A stretch of 64,000 nucleotides of DNA from Diploptera punctata (lineage: Eukaryota; Arthropoda; Insecta; Blattodea; Blaberidae): positions 496,001-560,000 of the forward strand of contig JASPKZ010004567.1 of the NCBI GenBank assembly GCA_030220185.1. Reading direction: 5' to 3'. This document shows positions 33,396 through 44,185 of this stretch, piece after piece. A model generated the notes under the pieces. The model was not told the origin of the DNA. It was given only the letters and a program-made list of their open reading frames with translations, and ran no database searches. Positions within the stretch are counted from its first letter, which is position 1, and every line of letters starts with the position of its first letter. The position numbers and the translations under genes are program-made.

Positions 33396-35093
33396 GTTGA
33401 TTAATAGCTTTTCTAGAGCTTTCGCTGCTATGTTTAGAAGACTTATTGGGCGATATTTAGATACTGAGTCATCATTTTCTCTGCCAGGTTTCACTATCGG
33501 TATTAAGATTGCTGTTTTCCATATTGAGGGGAAATGGCCGACTTCCAATGACTTGTTGAATAATTTTGTCAAGTATGTTGGCATTATCCTGTGTACTTGA
33601 CTTAGTACATCACTAGTTATCCCATCTTCTCCAGGAGCTTTTGACCCATCCATGTGTTCTAGTATGTCACGGATTTCTTCTTGCGTGAAGGGTCTGTCGT
33701 CCGGTATATCTGGGGGAAGTCTAGACTCTGCCCTTTTCTCTTTATGGTATTCGTTGTCATTCCCTTCCTCATCGTTCGCTGTAAAGTGGTCAATCATGTA
33801 ATTAATTGTTTCTTCTTGGTTCTCCGTGTAAGATCCATCCTCTTTCCTTAGCGTCGTGAGCATGCTTTTATTTCTCATCTTGCCCGATGCGAATTTATAC
33901 ACTGCATTCCAGGGATCACCGCTTGTGGTGACATTGCAGTATTCTCTCCATGACCTTAGCTTCTCCTGTGTTATGGCACTTTGATACTCTCTTTTTGCCG
34001 TGACATATCCTTCTTTCCTTTGCTGTCTCAAGTTTTCGTCTCCTATTGTCCTCTGATATCTTCTCCGTAGTGCGTTAGTCCTCTTCCTCATAATGGTTAA
34101 CTCGCTAGTCCACCATGGAACTGTCTTGTGGTTTATAGTTTTCACTGCTCCGTTGCGCTTTTTGAAGGTCTTATTACATGCTGCTGTTAGAATTGTCTGA
34201 AATGAACTTGCCACATGTTCCGTATCTGCCTGTTGTATTATGGTGTCTAGTTCATTTTCTAATTCTTGTGTAGTTGCTGCTTTGCAATTGAGCTGTACCT
34301 TTAGTTCTTTTATAAAATTGTCGTCGAATGTGTTGTAGTCGTCTTCTTTTATTATGTATTTGGCTCTTTGGAATATTACTGTCTCATTTCTGCTCTTAGA
34401 CCACGCTATATGAAAGGAGATAACTTTATGGTCGGAGCAGCTTTCTTCGATATCACAATCCCAGTTTGACACATATGTTGCCATGCGCATGTTACTGAGT
34501 GTGAGATCTATTTTGCTCTTGCGTCCATTGCTCTCAAAAGTCGGTATCCCGTTGTCTTCATTCATGATGAATAACTGATTGCTTATCAGAAACTCTTCCA
34601 ATTTCCTGCCTCTACTGTTTGTAAGATCATCGAGCCATACTTTGGATCTCGAGTTGCTATCCACTGCTATTACCATGCCTTTCCCTTTAGCAAAATCTAG
34701 AATCCTAGAAATTTTTGATAAATCGGCCTCGAGTTTGTTTAGGATGTCTAGATACAAGCTAACTGCAATAAAGCTGTTGGCTCCTTGGGTTATTTCAAGC
34801 ACCGTTCTATCTTCGTCAGATAATTGGGTCAAAATCATGGTGCCTATTCCTTCATTTGTTGTTACTATTGCTGATCTTCACCTTCCATTCCCGCATGAGA
34901 ATATTTTATATTTAGTTGGTATTCCTATGAGTTTGTTGCGAGTTACGTAGGGTTCCTGTAAGAATGCTATGTCTATTCCCTGTTTAGATATTAGTTGTAT
35001 TAGGTTATGTGTAGCTGCCCTATAGTGCTGTAAATTTAGTTGCAGACATTTTAAGGTTGCTTTCGTTTCTCTGCGGTTGGTTGCTGAAGCCAT
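33396..35093 (-). pseudogene. R1-like ORF2, endonuclease and first part of RT
   Basis: 35093-34878 gives the N-terminus (GIDIAFLQEPYVTRNKLIG: the QEPY catalytic region of APE-type endonuclease). After a frameshift, 34838 downward gives AVDSNSRSKVWLDDLTNSRG, STFESNG-like and SCSDHKVISFHI (SDH motif). RT begins with DGITSDVLSQVHRIMPTYLT and WKTAILIPIVKPGREN, then YRPISLLNIAAKALEKLLIN. The frame is then cut by the PLE insertion whose right TSD ends at 33395. Confidence 0.87.
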
Positions 35094-35133
35094 TAATAAT
35101 CGGTGTTCTGTCTATATTTCCGAAGTACTGCAA

Positions 35134-36204
35134 TTAGGCTAGGGCAGTCTCTGCTAAGAGCTGTATGGTTTTCACTAACTTTTTCGTTGCTGTTGAATCT
35201 ATTTGAGTTATGCAGTTTATGCATTTGTGATCCTGTGGAGGAGCCGTGCACTCTTTGAGTTTATGGTTGCCTGCGCACAGGGGGAATGTTTCTTCTAAGG
35301 CCCTACAGTCTCGTTGTCTATGGCTGAAGTGGCTGCATTTGAAGCATCTCGTTGCGACCAGATAATCTTCTACGTTGCATATGAGCCACCCCATTTTTAT
35401 CTTGGCATTAAGTAGCTGTTTGCGCACTTGTGATGCGACTTCTACGATTAGGTTCCTGTAGTTGCGTTTTGTTCTTAGGATAATTTTAGGTCTGATATCT
35501 CCTTTCTTTATATTTAATTCTGGGTTCTGCGTGATTATGGTTTCTTCTACGTTCTCTATGTTAGCATCCTCTGGTACATTAAAGATGATCATGCTGGGGT
35601 TCCTTAGTTTTTGGACTTTTGCCTCCAGCAAGTCGTGGCAATCTGCATTGATTTTGGTATTCAGTAGGTCAATTTCTTCTTTACTCCCTGTCTCTATTAG
35701 GATCCTATCATCCGAGATTGTTTTGAAGGTTTTTATGCCCACTTTCATTGCAGTAGGATTGACCGCTGCTTTTAACGTTTCATCATTTCAACAGTTTGAG
35801 TTGTTTTTGAGGTAACTATAAGTTTGAAGCGCTTCTCGTTGTCGGCAGAGCCGGCAACACTGGAGTAGAGTCTGCCGTCAGATGGTGCCGGCTGTCGGTA
35901 CCCGCAGCTGCTGTGTACTGCTGTGCTCCTAGATGGCGCTACTTGTCTGCATCCGTTGTTGCATGTCTGATCTGCTGACCGTTTCATTTGTACTTAACAT
36001 TTCACTTAGCTTGTTGTTTAATACAGTATTTTCTTCATTACATGCGTTTAAACTATTATTAATGGTTTCAAATGCATTTCTAATGGCACTCACCTATTTA
36101 AGGATGAGCTCCTTCATGTTCTTACCCGGTTTGTTGTTTAATTCTGATGCACTCACAAAAACACTAAGAGCACTTTGCACATCGTTGTTTAGTTCTTCCG
36201 CCAT
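35134..36204 (-). pseudogene. R1-like ORF1 (gag-like, zinc knuckle), broken
   Basis: Starts MAEELNNDVQSALSVF at 36204. In-frame stops follow near 36105 and 35930. A clean stretch from 35748 reads KVGIKTFKTISDDRILIE and MIIFNVPEDANIEN, then a CCHC knuckle CFKCSHFSHRQRDC (C-x2-C-x4-H-x4-C) near 35330 and a second, degenerate Cys cluster. Typical nucleic-acid-binding ORF1 of R1/jockey elements; inactive here because of the stops. Confidence 0.82.
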
Positions 36205-36210
36205 GTTGGG

Positions 36211-36540
36211 ACCACTCTAGCTGTATTATTGCAAATGATTATAATTTTTAAAGCAAATGTTTGTAAAAAAGGCCAGATAGGGAATGTAAGCCATAATGTG
36301 ACATTTTTCATTTGAAATTTTTAGCAAAAGTGTGACTTACTTTTGAAGCAATATGGTAATAATTTTCCGAGTTATCATCATCATCAATATCATCATCATC
36401 ACCATTGTCCTTTAAGAACTGTTACATCTACAAAAAAAAATTCTCCTATCTTTTTGATGGACGTCCAGTCAGTCTCTTTCCCTGTGGTTGGTAGTTCAAA
36501 ATTGCCCTGGGGATCCTATCTGGGCATCCGTTACACATAA
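36211..36540. other. Possible R1 5' UTR or flank, low-complexity
   Basis: No gene seen. Contains a CAT-rich low-complexity stretch near 36355-36400 (ATCATCATCATCAATATC). Confidence 0.4.
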
Positions 36541-36985
36541 CTAACTAAACTAACTAACTCACTGGCACTGTCAAACCCATAGGTTCATGGCCGCATGGAC
36601 ATAAGCTCTCCATACATCCCTATCCTGAGCCAATGTTTTCCAGTCATCCCCTGTATAATCTACTTCCCTCAAATCATAGTTAATGTTATTCTCCCACCTC
36701 ATTCTGGTCTACCAACTGGGCGTTTTCCCTCTGGTTTTCCTACAAGAAGCTTCCTTGCATGTCTTTCATTCCCCATTCGTGCCACATGTCCTGCAGTCTA
36801 CGAGACTTAACTGTTCTCATTATATCTGGCATCCTATAAAGACCATGTAATTCACTGTTATGCAGTCTTCTCCATTCAATTGTCCATCTCTCTTTGTTCT
36901 AAAAATTTTCCCAAGAACTTTATTCTCAAATACTTGTAATCTCCTTTCCTCCCTTAAAGTAAGACCCATGCCAAAGGTTCCGTTA
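36541..36985 (-). pseudogene. RTE-1 3' fragment
   Basis: Reverse complement of the RTE-1 C-terminus: the low-coordinate end has ACTAACTAAC short repeats, followed by complements of the NLWVR and DVWRAYVRAAM, GKRPVGRP and LHNNELHGLY blocks, up to LREERRL near 36950. It joins directly to an RTE-2 fragment. Confidence 0.8.
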
Positions 36986-37260
36986 CACATGCTGCATCGA
37001 ATTATCTTGGTATTTATGGATATAATCTATAATGAGGTCCATGTTAAGTTCCTGTAGTATATCTTTGTTTTTGATGTGATCATATTTGGTGTGGCCTGCT
37101 GTTTGGCGCAAAAACTTCATCTCACTTGCTGTGATTCTACTCCTGTCGCATTGTCTTACTGTCTTTGCTTCACTCCCATAACAAAGGATAGGTTTTGCAA
37201 GGATTATGTACAGATGGATTTGAGTGTGTCTTTGAACTAATGAAGGTTTCATAATTCTGA
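36986..37260 (-). pseudogene. RTE-2 3' fragment
   Basis: Minus-strand frame 37252-36983: MKPSLVQRHTQIHLYIILAK, PILCYGSEAKTVRQCDRSR, EMKFLRQTAGHTKYDHIKNK. This is the RTE-2 region after the RT (compare 49852-49640 and 57917-57705). Confidence 0.75.
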
Positions 37261-37690
37261 TGTTTTTATTATTAATTTAACTCTTCTCACTGAAGGATAA
37301 ATTATATTTGAGGAGAAAAATTATACGCTCAGACTGGGGTTTGAACCCAGGACCAAACCCCAGTCAAAGCGTATAATTTTTCTCTTCGTATATAATTTAT
37401 CCTTCAGTGAGACGTGTTAAATTAATAATAAAAACATCAAAAGAAGCCCTGTTGGCTTTATAAAGTAGTGTTTAAATTCCCAATAAATGTCTTCTTAAAC
37501 AAGACGCCACCATTTGTGTGATCGAGCAAATGCTCGTAGCATTTGGCAATTGGGAATTAACAGTGTATAAGAGAAAAATTTGCATTTAGATTGGAGTTTC
37601 TCAGGTAGCTTAATGGTAGAGCATTGGCCTAGAAAGCCAAAGGTACTGGTTCAAGTGTATAACTTTTCTCTTCAATTATATTCCATAATT
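37261..37690. repeat. tRNA-like repeat pair, inverted
   Basis: A minus-strand half-head (GGGGTTTGAACCCAGGACC, 37338-37356) is joined to its inverted copy near 37360. The fold-back body follows, then a plus-strand head at about 37597-37660 (CTCAGGTAGCTTAATGG, TTGGCCTAGAAAGCCAAAGG) with a shortened T-arm. Confidence 0.65.
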
Positions 37691-37799
37691 TTGTTTAATA
37701 TACTCATAGATTTATTAAATTTTTCAGAGTAAATGTGCATTTGTAACCTAAAGTGTATAATATTATATTTTACTCAATTAATTTATATTTAAAACTTAG

Positions 37800-38095
37800 G
37801 CACTTGTATTACTTCTGCCCTCCTGTTTTTGATGGCAGAAGACAGGACTATTACATGTAGTGTAAGAGGTATTAGCAGTTTACAAAGGTTGAGTTTATTT
37901 TTAGGTGAAAATGGAAGTAATGTGCTGAAGTGTATTATGGAGGCTATCACAATAATACCACTACACAGGAAATCCAAGTACATTGGACTGGGAACATTGG
38001 CAGATGTGATGGGCTGTCAGACGCTTATTGATTCTATTCCACACCTTGTTGACAACCTACTGACATCACTGTCGGACCCTGCTATCTCTTCCCAT
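37800..38095 (+). CDS. THADA: THADA homologue, internal exon E
   Basis: Acceptor AACTTAG ending at 37799, donor GTGAGTAAG from 38096. With the A carried over from exon D the frame opens AGC ACT TGT and runs without stop through EDRTITCSVRGISSLQR, NVLKCIMEAITIIPLHRKSK and YIGLGTLADVMGCQTLIDS to SSH. The pattern of a short helix, IPxHRKSKYxGL and then a second helix is the form seen in the THADA helical repeats. The exon ends in phase 0. Intron D-E is about 13.6 kb and contains the R1-like element. Confidence 0.85.
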
Positions 38096-38109
38096 GTGAG
38101 TAAGATGTT

Positions 38110-38690
38110 TAGTTAATTAATCAACAATTGACAGGAAGTAACACTGTGAGGTAATAATATTGTCAAGAGATTGATGCGGAAATTTACACTTCACCTGGAC
38201 ATGTTTGGAAGAACATCATTTCCATTTCAACTAAAAATCCAATTGTTGCATTGGCTGTCCAATGACTTACATATTTTTAATCAAATTTAAAGTGTGAAGC
38301 AACACTATGATGTATTTTCAATTTATAAATGAGTTGGAGAAAATGTTTTTATATCTTACCTCATAAAGTTGTGTGTTTTGACGATATCTGTTTCAAAGGT
38401 CATTTTACCTTCATCTTCAGTCAAACAATTAATTTTTAATCAAAATCAAAGTGGAAGGTAACACTATGAGGTATTTACATTAATGAATGAATAGGAGAAA
38501 ATGCTTTAACATCGCACCTCATAAAGTTGCATGTCTTCACAATACTGGTTTCAAAAGTATAGTTTTACTTCCATCTACAGTCAAATTCCAACTGAGCAAA
38601 AGTATACTTTTGAAACCAGTATCATGAAGACACACAACTTTATGAGGTGAGATGATAAAGCATTTTCTCCAATTCATTCATTAATCAAAC
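38110..38690 (-). mobile_element. Two adjacent PLE palindromes with hammerhead motifs
   Basis: Repeated tails AGGAAGTAACACTGTGAGG (38132) and GGAAGGTAACACTATGAGG (38452). Minus-strand motif 38420-38390: CUGAAGA, stem II GAAGGU/ACCUUU, GAAAC ... GUC. A second, at about 38575-38537, has CUGUAGA in place of CUGANGA, stem II AAGUA/UACUU and GAAACCAGUA. Its mirror arm at 38590-38660 lost part of stem II. Borders are CACCTCATAAAGTTG and CAACTTTATGAGGTGAG. Confidence 0.7.
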
Positions 38691-38960
38691 AATTATCTCA
38701 CCTCATACACTCCGTGATCTTTAATTTGTCCACATACAGAAGAACAAGGAGAGAATTATGAATTTTGAAATTCCTGGGGAGAGAAACTTAATAAGCAAGT
38801 TCTTTGGACCACAAAAAGAGGGAGCAGGAGTTGAGATCCAGGGCTGATATCTTAAAGATCATCAACTGAAGATGAAGCAAAGATGTTTTGAAACATGTCT
38901 TACAAGAAACAATGAAATATGAGGTAACATGACGGCAGACCGACCTTATTTATTATGTAC
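38691..38960 (+). mobile_element. PLE arm with coding scrap and intact hammerhead motif
   Basis: MNFEIPGERNLISKFFGPQ-like codons begin at about 38758. The motif at 38866-38899 follows: CTGAAGA, stem II GAAGCA/TGTTTT (with G-T pairs), GAAA, CATG, GTC. The right border is AATATGAGGTAACATG. The left arm (AATTATCTCACCTCATACAC) is short. Confidence 0.72.
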
Positions 38961-39211
38961 AATGATGAGTTGTGGAAAGCAATGGGAAGCTACCACACCT
39001 GTAATTTCTTAAAGCTACAAAGCATAGCATGAAAATGCTATGATTGTAGTGAAAGACCTCCCTCAGGCAGAATTACTATGGAATAGAATGATGAGTTCAT
39101 TGTAGTTAAAATTCAAATGGAGCTAGTTGAAAATATAGCAATTTATAAAAACTGACAAAAATAGTCAATAAGACAATACTAGAAAAAAATTGTATTATTG
39201 TATGTGTGCAG

Positions 39212-39574
39212 GTGTCCTCAGCAGTTGAACATCTGATGCTGCGACATGCTTCGGAGAGCTCAGAGAATGAGTGGAGGACACTGTGGGTAATTCCTGTCCT
39301 TGAAATGATGTCAAACACTCCTGCAGCTCTGTGCGGTCCCCTACAGACTCTTCTCGCAGCTGCAGTTAAGCATAGCCCTGCTTTGATTTCTCACATTCTA
39401 CAACTACCCAGCACTTCCAACATTCATTTGCGCACAGTACTGTCCTGCATGTGTCATGCTCGCAAGCAAGGTGCTCTAAAAATAGATTGCACACTTGTCC
39501 AGACGAATGACATGTGGCGAGGAATTCTGGACTTGAAAACTCTAGAGCAAGCCATGTATCATCAGGACGTAGAG
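39212..39574 (+). CDS. THADA: THADA homologue, internal exon F
   Basis: Acceptor TGTGCAG ending at 39211, donor GTAATA after GTAGAG at 39574. Exactly 121 codons, phase 0 at both ends. Reads VSSAVEHLMLRHASESSENEW, then VIPVLEMMSNTPAALCGPLQ, AAVKHSPALISHILQLPST and DMWRGILDLKTLEQAMYHQDVE. It is the longest exon of the ten, with no transmembrane segment or catalytic motif, consistent with an all-helical scaffold. Intron E-F is only 1.1 kb yet holds three PLE-derived palindromes. Confidence 0.85.
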
Positions 39575-39575
39575 G

Positions 39576-40075
39576 TAATACTCAAATCTTTCTTGTAAAA
39601 TATATTTTCATTTGGTACTCTAAAATACCACATAATTTTTATAATCTTGAATCTTATTTTAGTCTTTACATTTTAGAAATGGTGGTTCACTCTAATATCT
39701 AGATCTGTGTATAGAAAATGACATAACCATAAACAGTACTCAGTTGTAGAGAAGATAACAAACGCCACCAAGAAAAAGCATTGCTTTCTGCAGCCATATG
39801 TTCGAATATTGATAAAAGCTGGAAATGGAAAATAATATATGTCTCTTTTATATCCATATTGATGGTTTCATAGGATCTGAACGGATCCTATTAAGCATGT
39901 TCATTTTGTCAGAATATTCAGAATAACAGCTGGAAAATTTAATTTTAGAAAGAAAAATTAACGTTCAAACCAGGTCTCAAACCCCAGATTTGTGACTCTT
40001 TGCATTAGTATGATACCAGTTATACCATTTGAGCACCAATACGAACATCAACAATTCTTTCCTCTTATATAATTC
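39576..40075. other. Intron F-G start, with a tRNA-like remnant
   Basis: Mostly AT-rich sequence without recognisable features. From about 39950 to 40050 a minus-strand tRNA-like remnant appears (AACCAGGTCTCAAACCCCAG; CCAGTTATACCATTTGAGC) of the TGGTGTAATGG family. Confidence 0.5.
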
Positions 40076-40089
40076 TCTTTTTTATTTTA

Positions 40090-40535
40090 TTTAACTTTCA
40101 CAGGGAAAAAACACTATGAGGTTTAATTTAAGAATTAAATTAATAATTTTAATACCTCACCTCATATCCTTTATTCTTCAAGACTGCAGTTTCGGAGCTG
40201 TATGTCCATCATCAGTAGCTCTTGTCGACCAGTGTTATGTTGTTTTTTGGTGGTTTTCTTCTTCCTTCTGTCAGTGGACCGATGAACCTCTGGATCAGAT
40301 TAAAAGTTGTAGGAGTTTCAAAATTCATGAGTTTTTCTTTATTTTTTTTACGTGGATTTTTTCCCAAACCGTAAGTTCTTTCTGTTTATCTGTGTGTTTG
40401 ATTAGGCTAGCTTTTGTATCAATTAAATGTTTTGTATCAATTAAATGTTTTTCAGACGAAACTGTAGTCTAGAAGAATAAAGGATATGAGGTGAGGTATT
40501 AAAAATATTAATTTAATTAAATTTTTTATGTTCAA
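40090..40535 (-). mobile_element. PLE palindrome with hammerhead and coding remnant
   Basis: Arms TACCTCACCTCATATCC (40153) and GGATATGAGGTGAGGTA (40483). Minus-strand motif 40215-40182: CUGAUGA, stem II GGA/UCC, GAAA, stem III ACU-GC-AGU, triplet GUC. The minus-strand core encodes scraps of the PLE segment after GIY-YIG. The mirror arm near 40455 keeps GAAACTGTAGTC but not the first box. Left tail AAAACACTATGAGGTT. Confidence 0.75.
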
Positions 40536-40544
40536 TCAGTGCTC

Positions 40545-40660
40545 GAATGGTGTAACTGGTATCATACTGTCACATAGGGTCAGAGATCAAGTATTCAAGT
40601 CCCAGTTCGAATATTAATTTTTCTTTTTAAAATTAAATTCTGTCCACTTTTGGAAGGTGT
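40545..40660 (+). repeat. tRNA-like head, TGGTGTAATGG type
   Basis: GCTCGAATGGTGTAACTGGTA and TATTCAAGTCCCAGTTCGA, with the unit end TAATTTTTCTTTTTAAAATTA. A partner in the opposite orientation lies at 39950, on the other side of the palindrome. Confidence 0.5.
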
Positions 40661-41121
40661 TAATTTAAATATAAAATCAAAAACGCTAGAAAATTACTAA
40701 AATTAGTTAATGCAATGAATATTTCAGCATCAATATCTGTGAACTTATGGTTAATATGCTCCCTCTGGTTTTAGAGTTCTTGTTTTCAAATCTGCTGTGT
40801 GTTGATGGATTTTTCAGGGCATAAAAATTGTGGGTGTGACTTCTTACAAAAGGAAAGTAAAGTCATGGGCATTGATTTAGTATATAAAAGAACCTCAGTA
40901 AGAGACTCAATAAAAAATTGTTAGCTCTTTGATGCTCAGCTTTGAAACACAATTTTACTGATGTAACACATTTGGGAACATTATTATTAAATGAAATACT
41001 ACCTGTAACAGAATAATAGTACTCATTTAGATTGAACTGAAGATGATATGCAGAAATATTGACACATGCCCTCGAGAAATCTAATTATGAGGTGAGGTGA
41101 GGTGAGGTGTTAAATTCTAAC

Positions 41122-43009
41122 TTACTTACTCTTACTTACTTACTCACTGGCACTATTGAACCCATAGGTTCATGGCCGCGCGGACATAAGCTCTCCATAC
41201 ATCCCTATCCTGAGCTAATGCTTTCCAATCATTCCCTGTATAATCTACTTCCCTCAAATCATAGTTAATGTTGTTCTCCCACCTCATTCTTGGTCTACCA
41301 ACTGGGCGTTTTCCCTCTGGCTTTCCTACAAGAAGCTTCCATGCACGTCTTTCATTCCCCATACGCACAACATGTCCTGCCCATCGCAGTCTACGAGACT
41401 TAACTGTTATTATTATATCTGGCTTCCTATACAGACCATGTAGTTCATTGTTATGTAGTCTTCTCCATTCACCTGTCTGTTCATCTCTCTTTGGTCCAAA
41501 AATTTTCCTAAGTACTTTATTCTCAAATACTCGTAATCTCCCTTCCTCCCTTAAAGCAAGAGTCCATGTTTTATATATTTTCAGCTTAACATTTTTTGAA
41601 AGGAGTTGGGACATCAAAAGTCTCTGCAATGCATAATAGCATACATTTCCAGAATTGAGCCTATGTTTAATTTCTTTGTGCGTCTCATTCCTATTTGTGA
41701 TTATTGTTCCTAGGTATTTGAATTCAGCCACTTCCTCAAAATTTCCCTCATTTGTCATTAGCTGTCCATTTCCATTATATATTGAATTTCTACGTGTGAC
41801 CATATATTTAGTTTTACTGATATTTACTTCCAGTCCTAATTTCTTAGTGTTACTCAATAGTGTGTGCGTGTTGGCCTTTAGTATCTCCTTGCTATCAGCC
41901 AGTAGTACTACATCATCAGCATAAACTAACAGCTTATTGATACCATTGAGTTGTAAGCCTTCCTCATTCTCTAAAGATTTAATGGCATGCTCTAGTACAA
42001 AATTAAATAGTAGAGGAGATAGTGCATCTCCTTGCTTCAACCCATTCTGGATTACAAAAGTGTCTGAAAACTGTTTGCCTACATGCACCCTACTCTTTGA
42101 GCCATTTAGACACATTCGTATAAGACTAACTAACTTTTTAGGAATTCCGAACTCCAGCAGGATACTATGTAACTTCTCCCTCTTAATTGAATCATATGCT
42201 TTTTTGAAGTCTACATATAGTTGATATGCAGTACCATTATATTCCCATTTCTTTTCTAAAATCTGTCTTATACTAAAAATCTGATCAGTTGTAGACCTGT
42301 TTCTTCTAAATGCACATTGATGATCTCCTAGAATGTCATCAATATAGAGAGTAAGTCTGCTTACTAATATATTTGTTAAAATTTTGTACGAAGTTGAAAG
42401 TAATGAAATGCCCCTGTAGTTGTTGCAATCAGTTTTATCTCCTTTCTTATAGATTGGTATGATAATTGATTCCTTCCATTCATCTGGAAGAGCTTCTTTT
42501 TCCCAAATCATACTAAGCAAGCAGCGTATCTTGTCCATCAATTTTTCTCCCCTTGATTTTATCAGTTCTGCTGGGATCTCATCTGAACCTGATACTTTAT
42601 ACATCTTCAATTTTTCAATCGCCATTTCAACCTCTAATGCACTTGGCTCTGCGACTAGCATTTCTGCTGTCTGTACTTATCCTCCTCAATGTCCTGTTCT
42701 GTATATACATTTAATAGCTGATTAAAGTAACTTTTCCATCTATTTAATATACTCCTAGAATCTGCAATCATATCTCCATTTTCATTCCGAATTATGTTTG
42801 TTCTAGCCTGAAACCCTTTCTTCTCTATGCTAATTCCCTGATATAATTCTCTAATGTTCCTATTTTTTGCATTCATTTCAAGATCATTAATCCTCTTTCT
42901 CAAATATTCCCTCTTTTTACTCTTTAGTAGCTTGGTGGTTTCCCGTCTAATACTACCCAATTGCTCTAAATTTACCTCATTTGGCTCGTGTAACCATTTC
43001 ATTTTTGCA
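41122..43009 (-). mobile_element. RTE-1 non-LTR copy, 5'-truncated, 12-bp TSD
   Basis: TTAAATTCTAAC occurs at 41110-41121 and 43010-43021. The 3' end (low coordinates) carries TTACTTAC short repeats. The minus-strand coding is the best RTE-1 copy in the window. The target itself lies in a PLE-derived repeat near exon G. Confidence 0.9.
41153..43002 (-). pseudogene. RTE-1 reverse transcriptase, one frameshift
   Basis: 43002-42655 gives the pre-RT linker (LGSIRRETTKLLKSKKREYL). A frameshift near 42660 joins 42661-41153, 502 residues: VSGSDEIPAELIKSRGEKLM, WKESIIIPIYKKGDKTDCNN, YRGISLLSTSYKILTNILVS, QCAFRRNRSTTDQIFSIRQI, YVDFKKAYDSIKREKL, GLKQGDALSPLLFNFVLE, LLVYADDVVLLADSKE and the C-terminal RRLRWAGHVVRMGNERR. 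RT motifs 0-7 with YADD are visible. The endonuclease is missing (5' truncation). A small deletion removes part of the ILPVILYGCETW block. Confidence 0.9.
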
Positions 43010-43130
43010 TTAAATTCTAACTCAATTATTAATTAATAGTACTCATGTTTGCAGCCTTCCATTGCCCATTCTTTTAAACATCTTATTCTCTTCATAAAGA
43101 TCATTAGATCAAAATGTGGGTGATTTGCAG

Positions 43131-43286
43131 ATCAGAATGTGTGCACTATCCCTGCTTGCTGAGAGTCATCGCAGCACTGAGACATTCACTGTATGTGAGT
43201 TACAACTCATTAAAACCTTCCTGGTGTACAACATCAATACAGAGATCCCGTCCTGTAGACAACAAACAGTGGCACTGCTCAAGAAG
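43131..43286 (+). CDS. THADA: THADA homologue, internal exon G (start of DUF2428 region)
   Basis: Acceptor GATTTGCAG ending at 43130, donor GTATAG at 43287. The 52 codons read IRMCALSLLAESHRSTETF, TVCELQLIKTFLVYNINTE, IPSCRQQTVALLKK. The sequence R-x-x-A-L-x-L-L-x-E-S followed by E-L-x-L-(I/L)-K-x-F-L-x-x-N-x-N-x-E-x-P-x-x-R-Q matches the start of the DUF2428 portion of THADA proteins as I know it. Phase 0 at both ends. Only 45 bp after the donor, a nearly perfect palindromic Penelope-like element begins (43332). Confidence 0.9.
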
Positions 43287-43374
43287 GTATAGTTTTATTT
43301 TTTTATTATTTGAAGGAAGTAACATTAGGATTTTTATCACTCACCTCATATTGTTCTTCTTATTTGATTATAAA

Positions 43375-43818
43375 CTAGTTTCGGAACATAGTTTCTGTTC
43401 CATCCTCAGTATCGTCACGACCGTTGTTCTGTCGTCTTGAAGAGCTGTCCTTCCCTCCTTCCATTGGCTGACTGAAAAACCTCGAAACCAGGTCATTCTC
43501 ACCGGGAATTTCAAAGTTCATTAATCTCTTCTTTTCGCTCTTTTGAATGTAGATCTTTTCCCAAACAGTAAGTTCTTTAGGTTTTTCTATTTGTTTTAAT
43601 AATTTAGCTTCTTTCTCGATAAGATGTTTTTCAGACCATGCATGGGCAGCCACTGCAGATTTTTCTACTTCCCCTTTCTTGACATTCCTGAGATGTTCTT
43701 TCACTCTAGTTTTCAAATTTCTTTTAGTTTTTCCTATGTAGAATTTCTCACATTCTTCACATTTAATTTGATAAATCCCTGATTTGTTTTCGAATGAGAA
43801 AATTAAAGAAGAAAACAA
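43375..43818 (-). CDS. PLE GIY-YIG endonuclease fragment, left arm
   Basis: Minus-strand frame of 147 codons: ENKSGIYQIKCEECEKFYIG, KTKRNLKTRVKEHLRNVKKG, AAHAWSEKHLIEKEAKLLK, KPKELTVWEKIYIQK, MNFEIPGENDLVSRFFSQP. GIY and YIG, Arg in KRNLKTR, His in EHLRN and Glu in KPKELTVWE fit a GIY-YIG core. It lacks the RT, so it could only be a stand-alone nuclease domain if expressed. Nearly identical to the mirror copy at 43784-44185. Confidence 0.85.
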   Translation of the reverse strand: MFSSLIFSFENKSGIYQIKCEECEKFYIGKTKRNLKTRVKEHLRNVKKGEVEKSAVAAHAWSEKHLIEKEAKLLKQIEKPKELTVWEKIYIQKSEKKRLMNFEIPGENDLVSRFFSQPMEGGKDSSSRRQNNGRDDTEDGTETMFRN

Positions 43819-44185
43819 ATCAGGGATTTATCAAATTAAATGTGAAGAATGTGAGAAATTCTACATAGGAAAAACTAAAAGAAATTTGAAAACTAGAGTG
43901 AAAGAACATCTCAGGAATGTCAAGAAAGGGGAAGTAGAAAAATCTGCAGTGGCTGCCCATGCATGGTCTGAAAAACATCTTATCGAGAAAGAAGCTAAAT
44001 TATTAAAACAAATAGAAAAACCTAAAGAACTTACTGTTTGGGAAAAGATCTACATTCAAAAGAGCGAAAAGAAGAGATTAATGAACTTTGAAATTCCCGG
44101 TGAGAATGACCTGGTTTCGAGGTTTTTCAGTCAGCCAATGGAAGGAGAGAAGGACAGCTCTTCAAGACGACAGAACAGATCGTGA
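43784..44185 (+). CDS. PLE GIY-YIG endonuclease fragment, right arm
   Basis: Plus-strand frame of 133 codons, the same protein as the left arm through MNFEIPGENDLVSRFFSQP, differing by one residue in MEGEKDSSSRRQN and ending earlier through a small deletion (CAGATCGTGAC against CAACGGTCGTGAC). The few differences imply a recent origin of the palindrome or gene conversion between arms. Confidence 0.85.
   Translation: MFSNEKIKEENKSGIYQIKCEECEKFYIGKTKRNLKTRVKEHLRNVKKGEVEKSAVAAHAWSEKHLIEKEAKLLKQIEKPKELTVWEKIYIQKSEKKRLMNFEIPGENDLVSRFFSQPMEGEKDSSSRRQNRS

Larger units (their letters stand above)
29982..36210 (-). mobile_element. R1-like non-LTR retrotransposon, near full length, broken
   Basis: Minus-strand order: ORF1 (36204 to about 35134), then ORF2 endonuclease (35093-34400), RT (about 33700-33400 and 31739-31250), RNase H (about 30860-30310) and a C-terminal Cys/His cluster (TCICNRNAQTVDHILYEC near 30110). 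ORF2 opens LQLNLQHYRAATHNLIQLIS, the usual R1-clade start. It is interrupted by a Penelope-like element at 31881-33382 and has frameshifts and stops in both ORFs. It is not in rDNA here; it lies in a THADA intron. Confidence 0.88.

Noticed and set aside
36343..36420. His-rich frame (YHHHQYHHHHH-like) as a protein
   Set aside because: It reads through a CAT/ATC low-complexity tract and has no conserved context.
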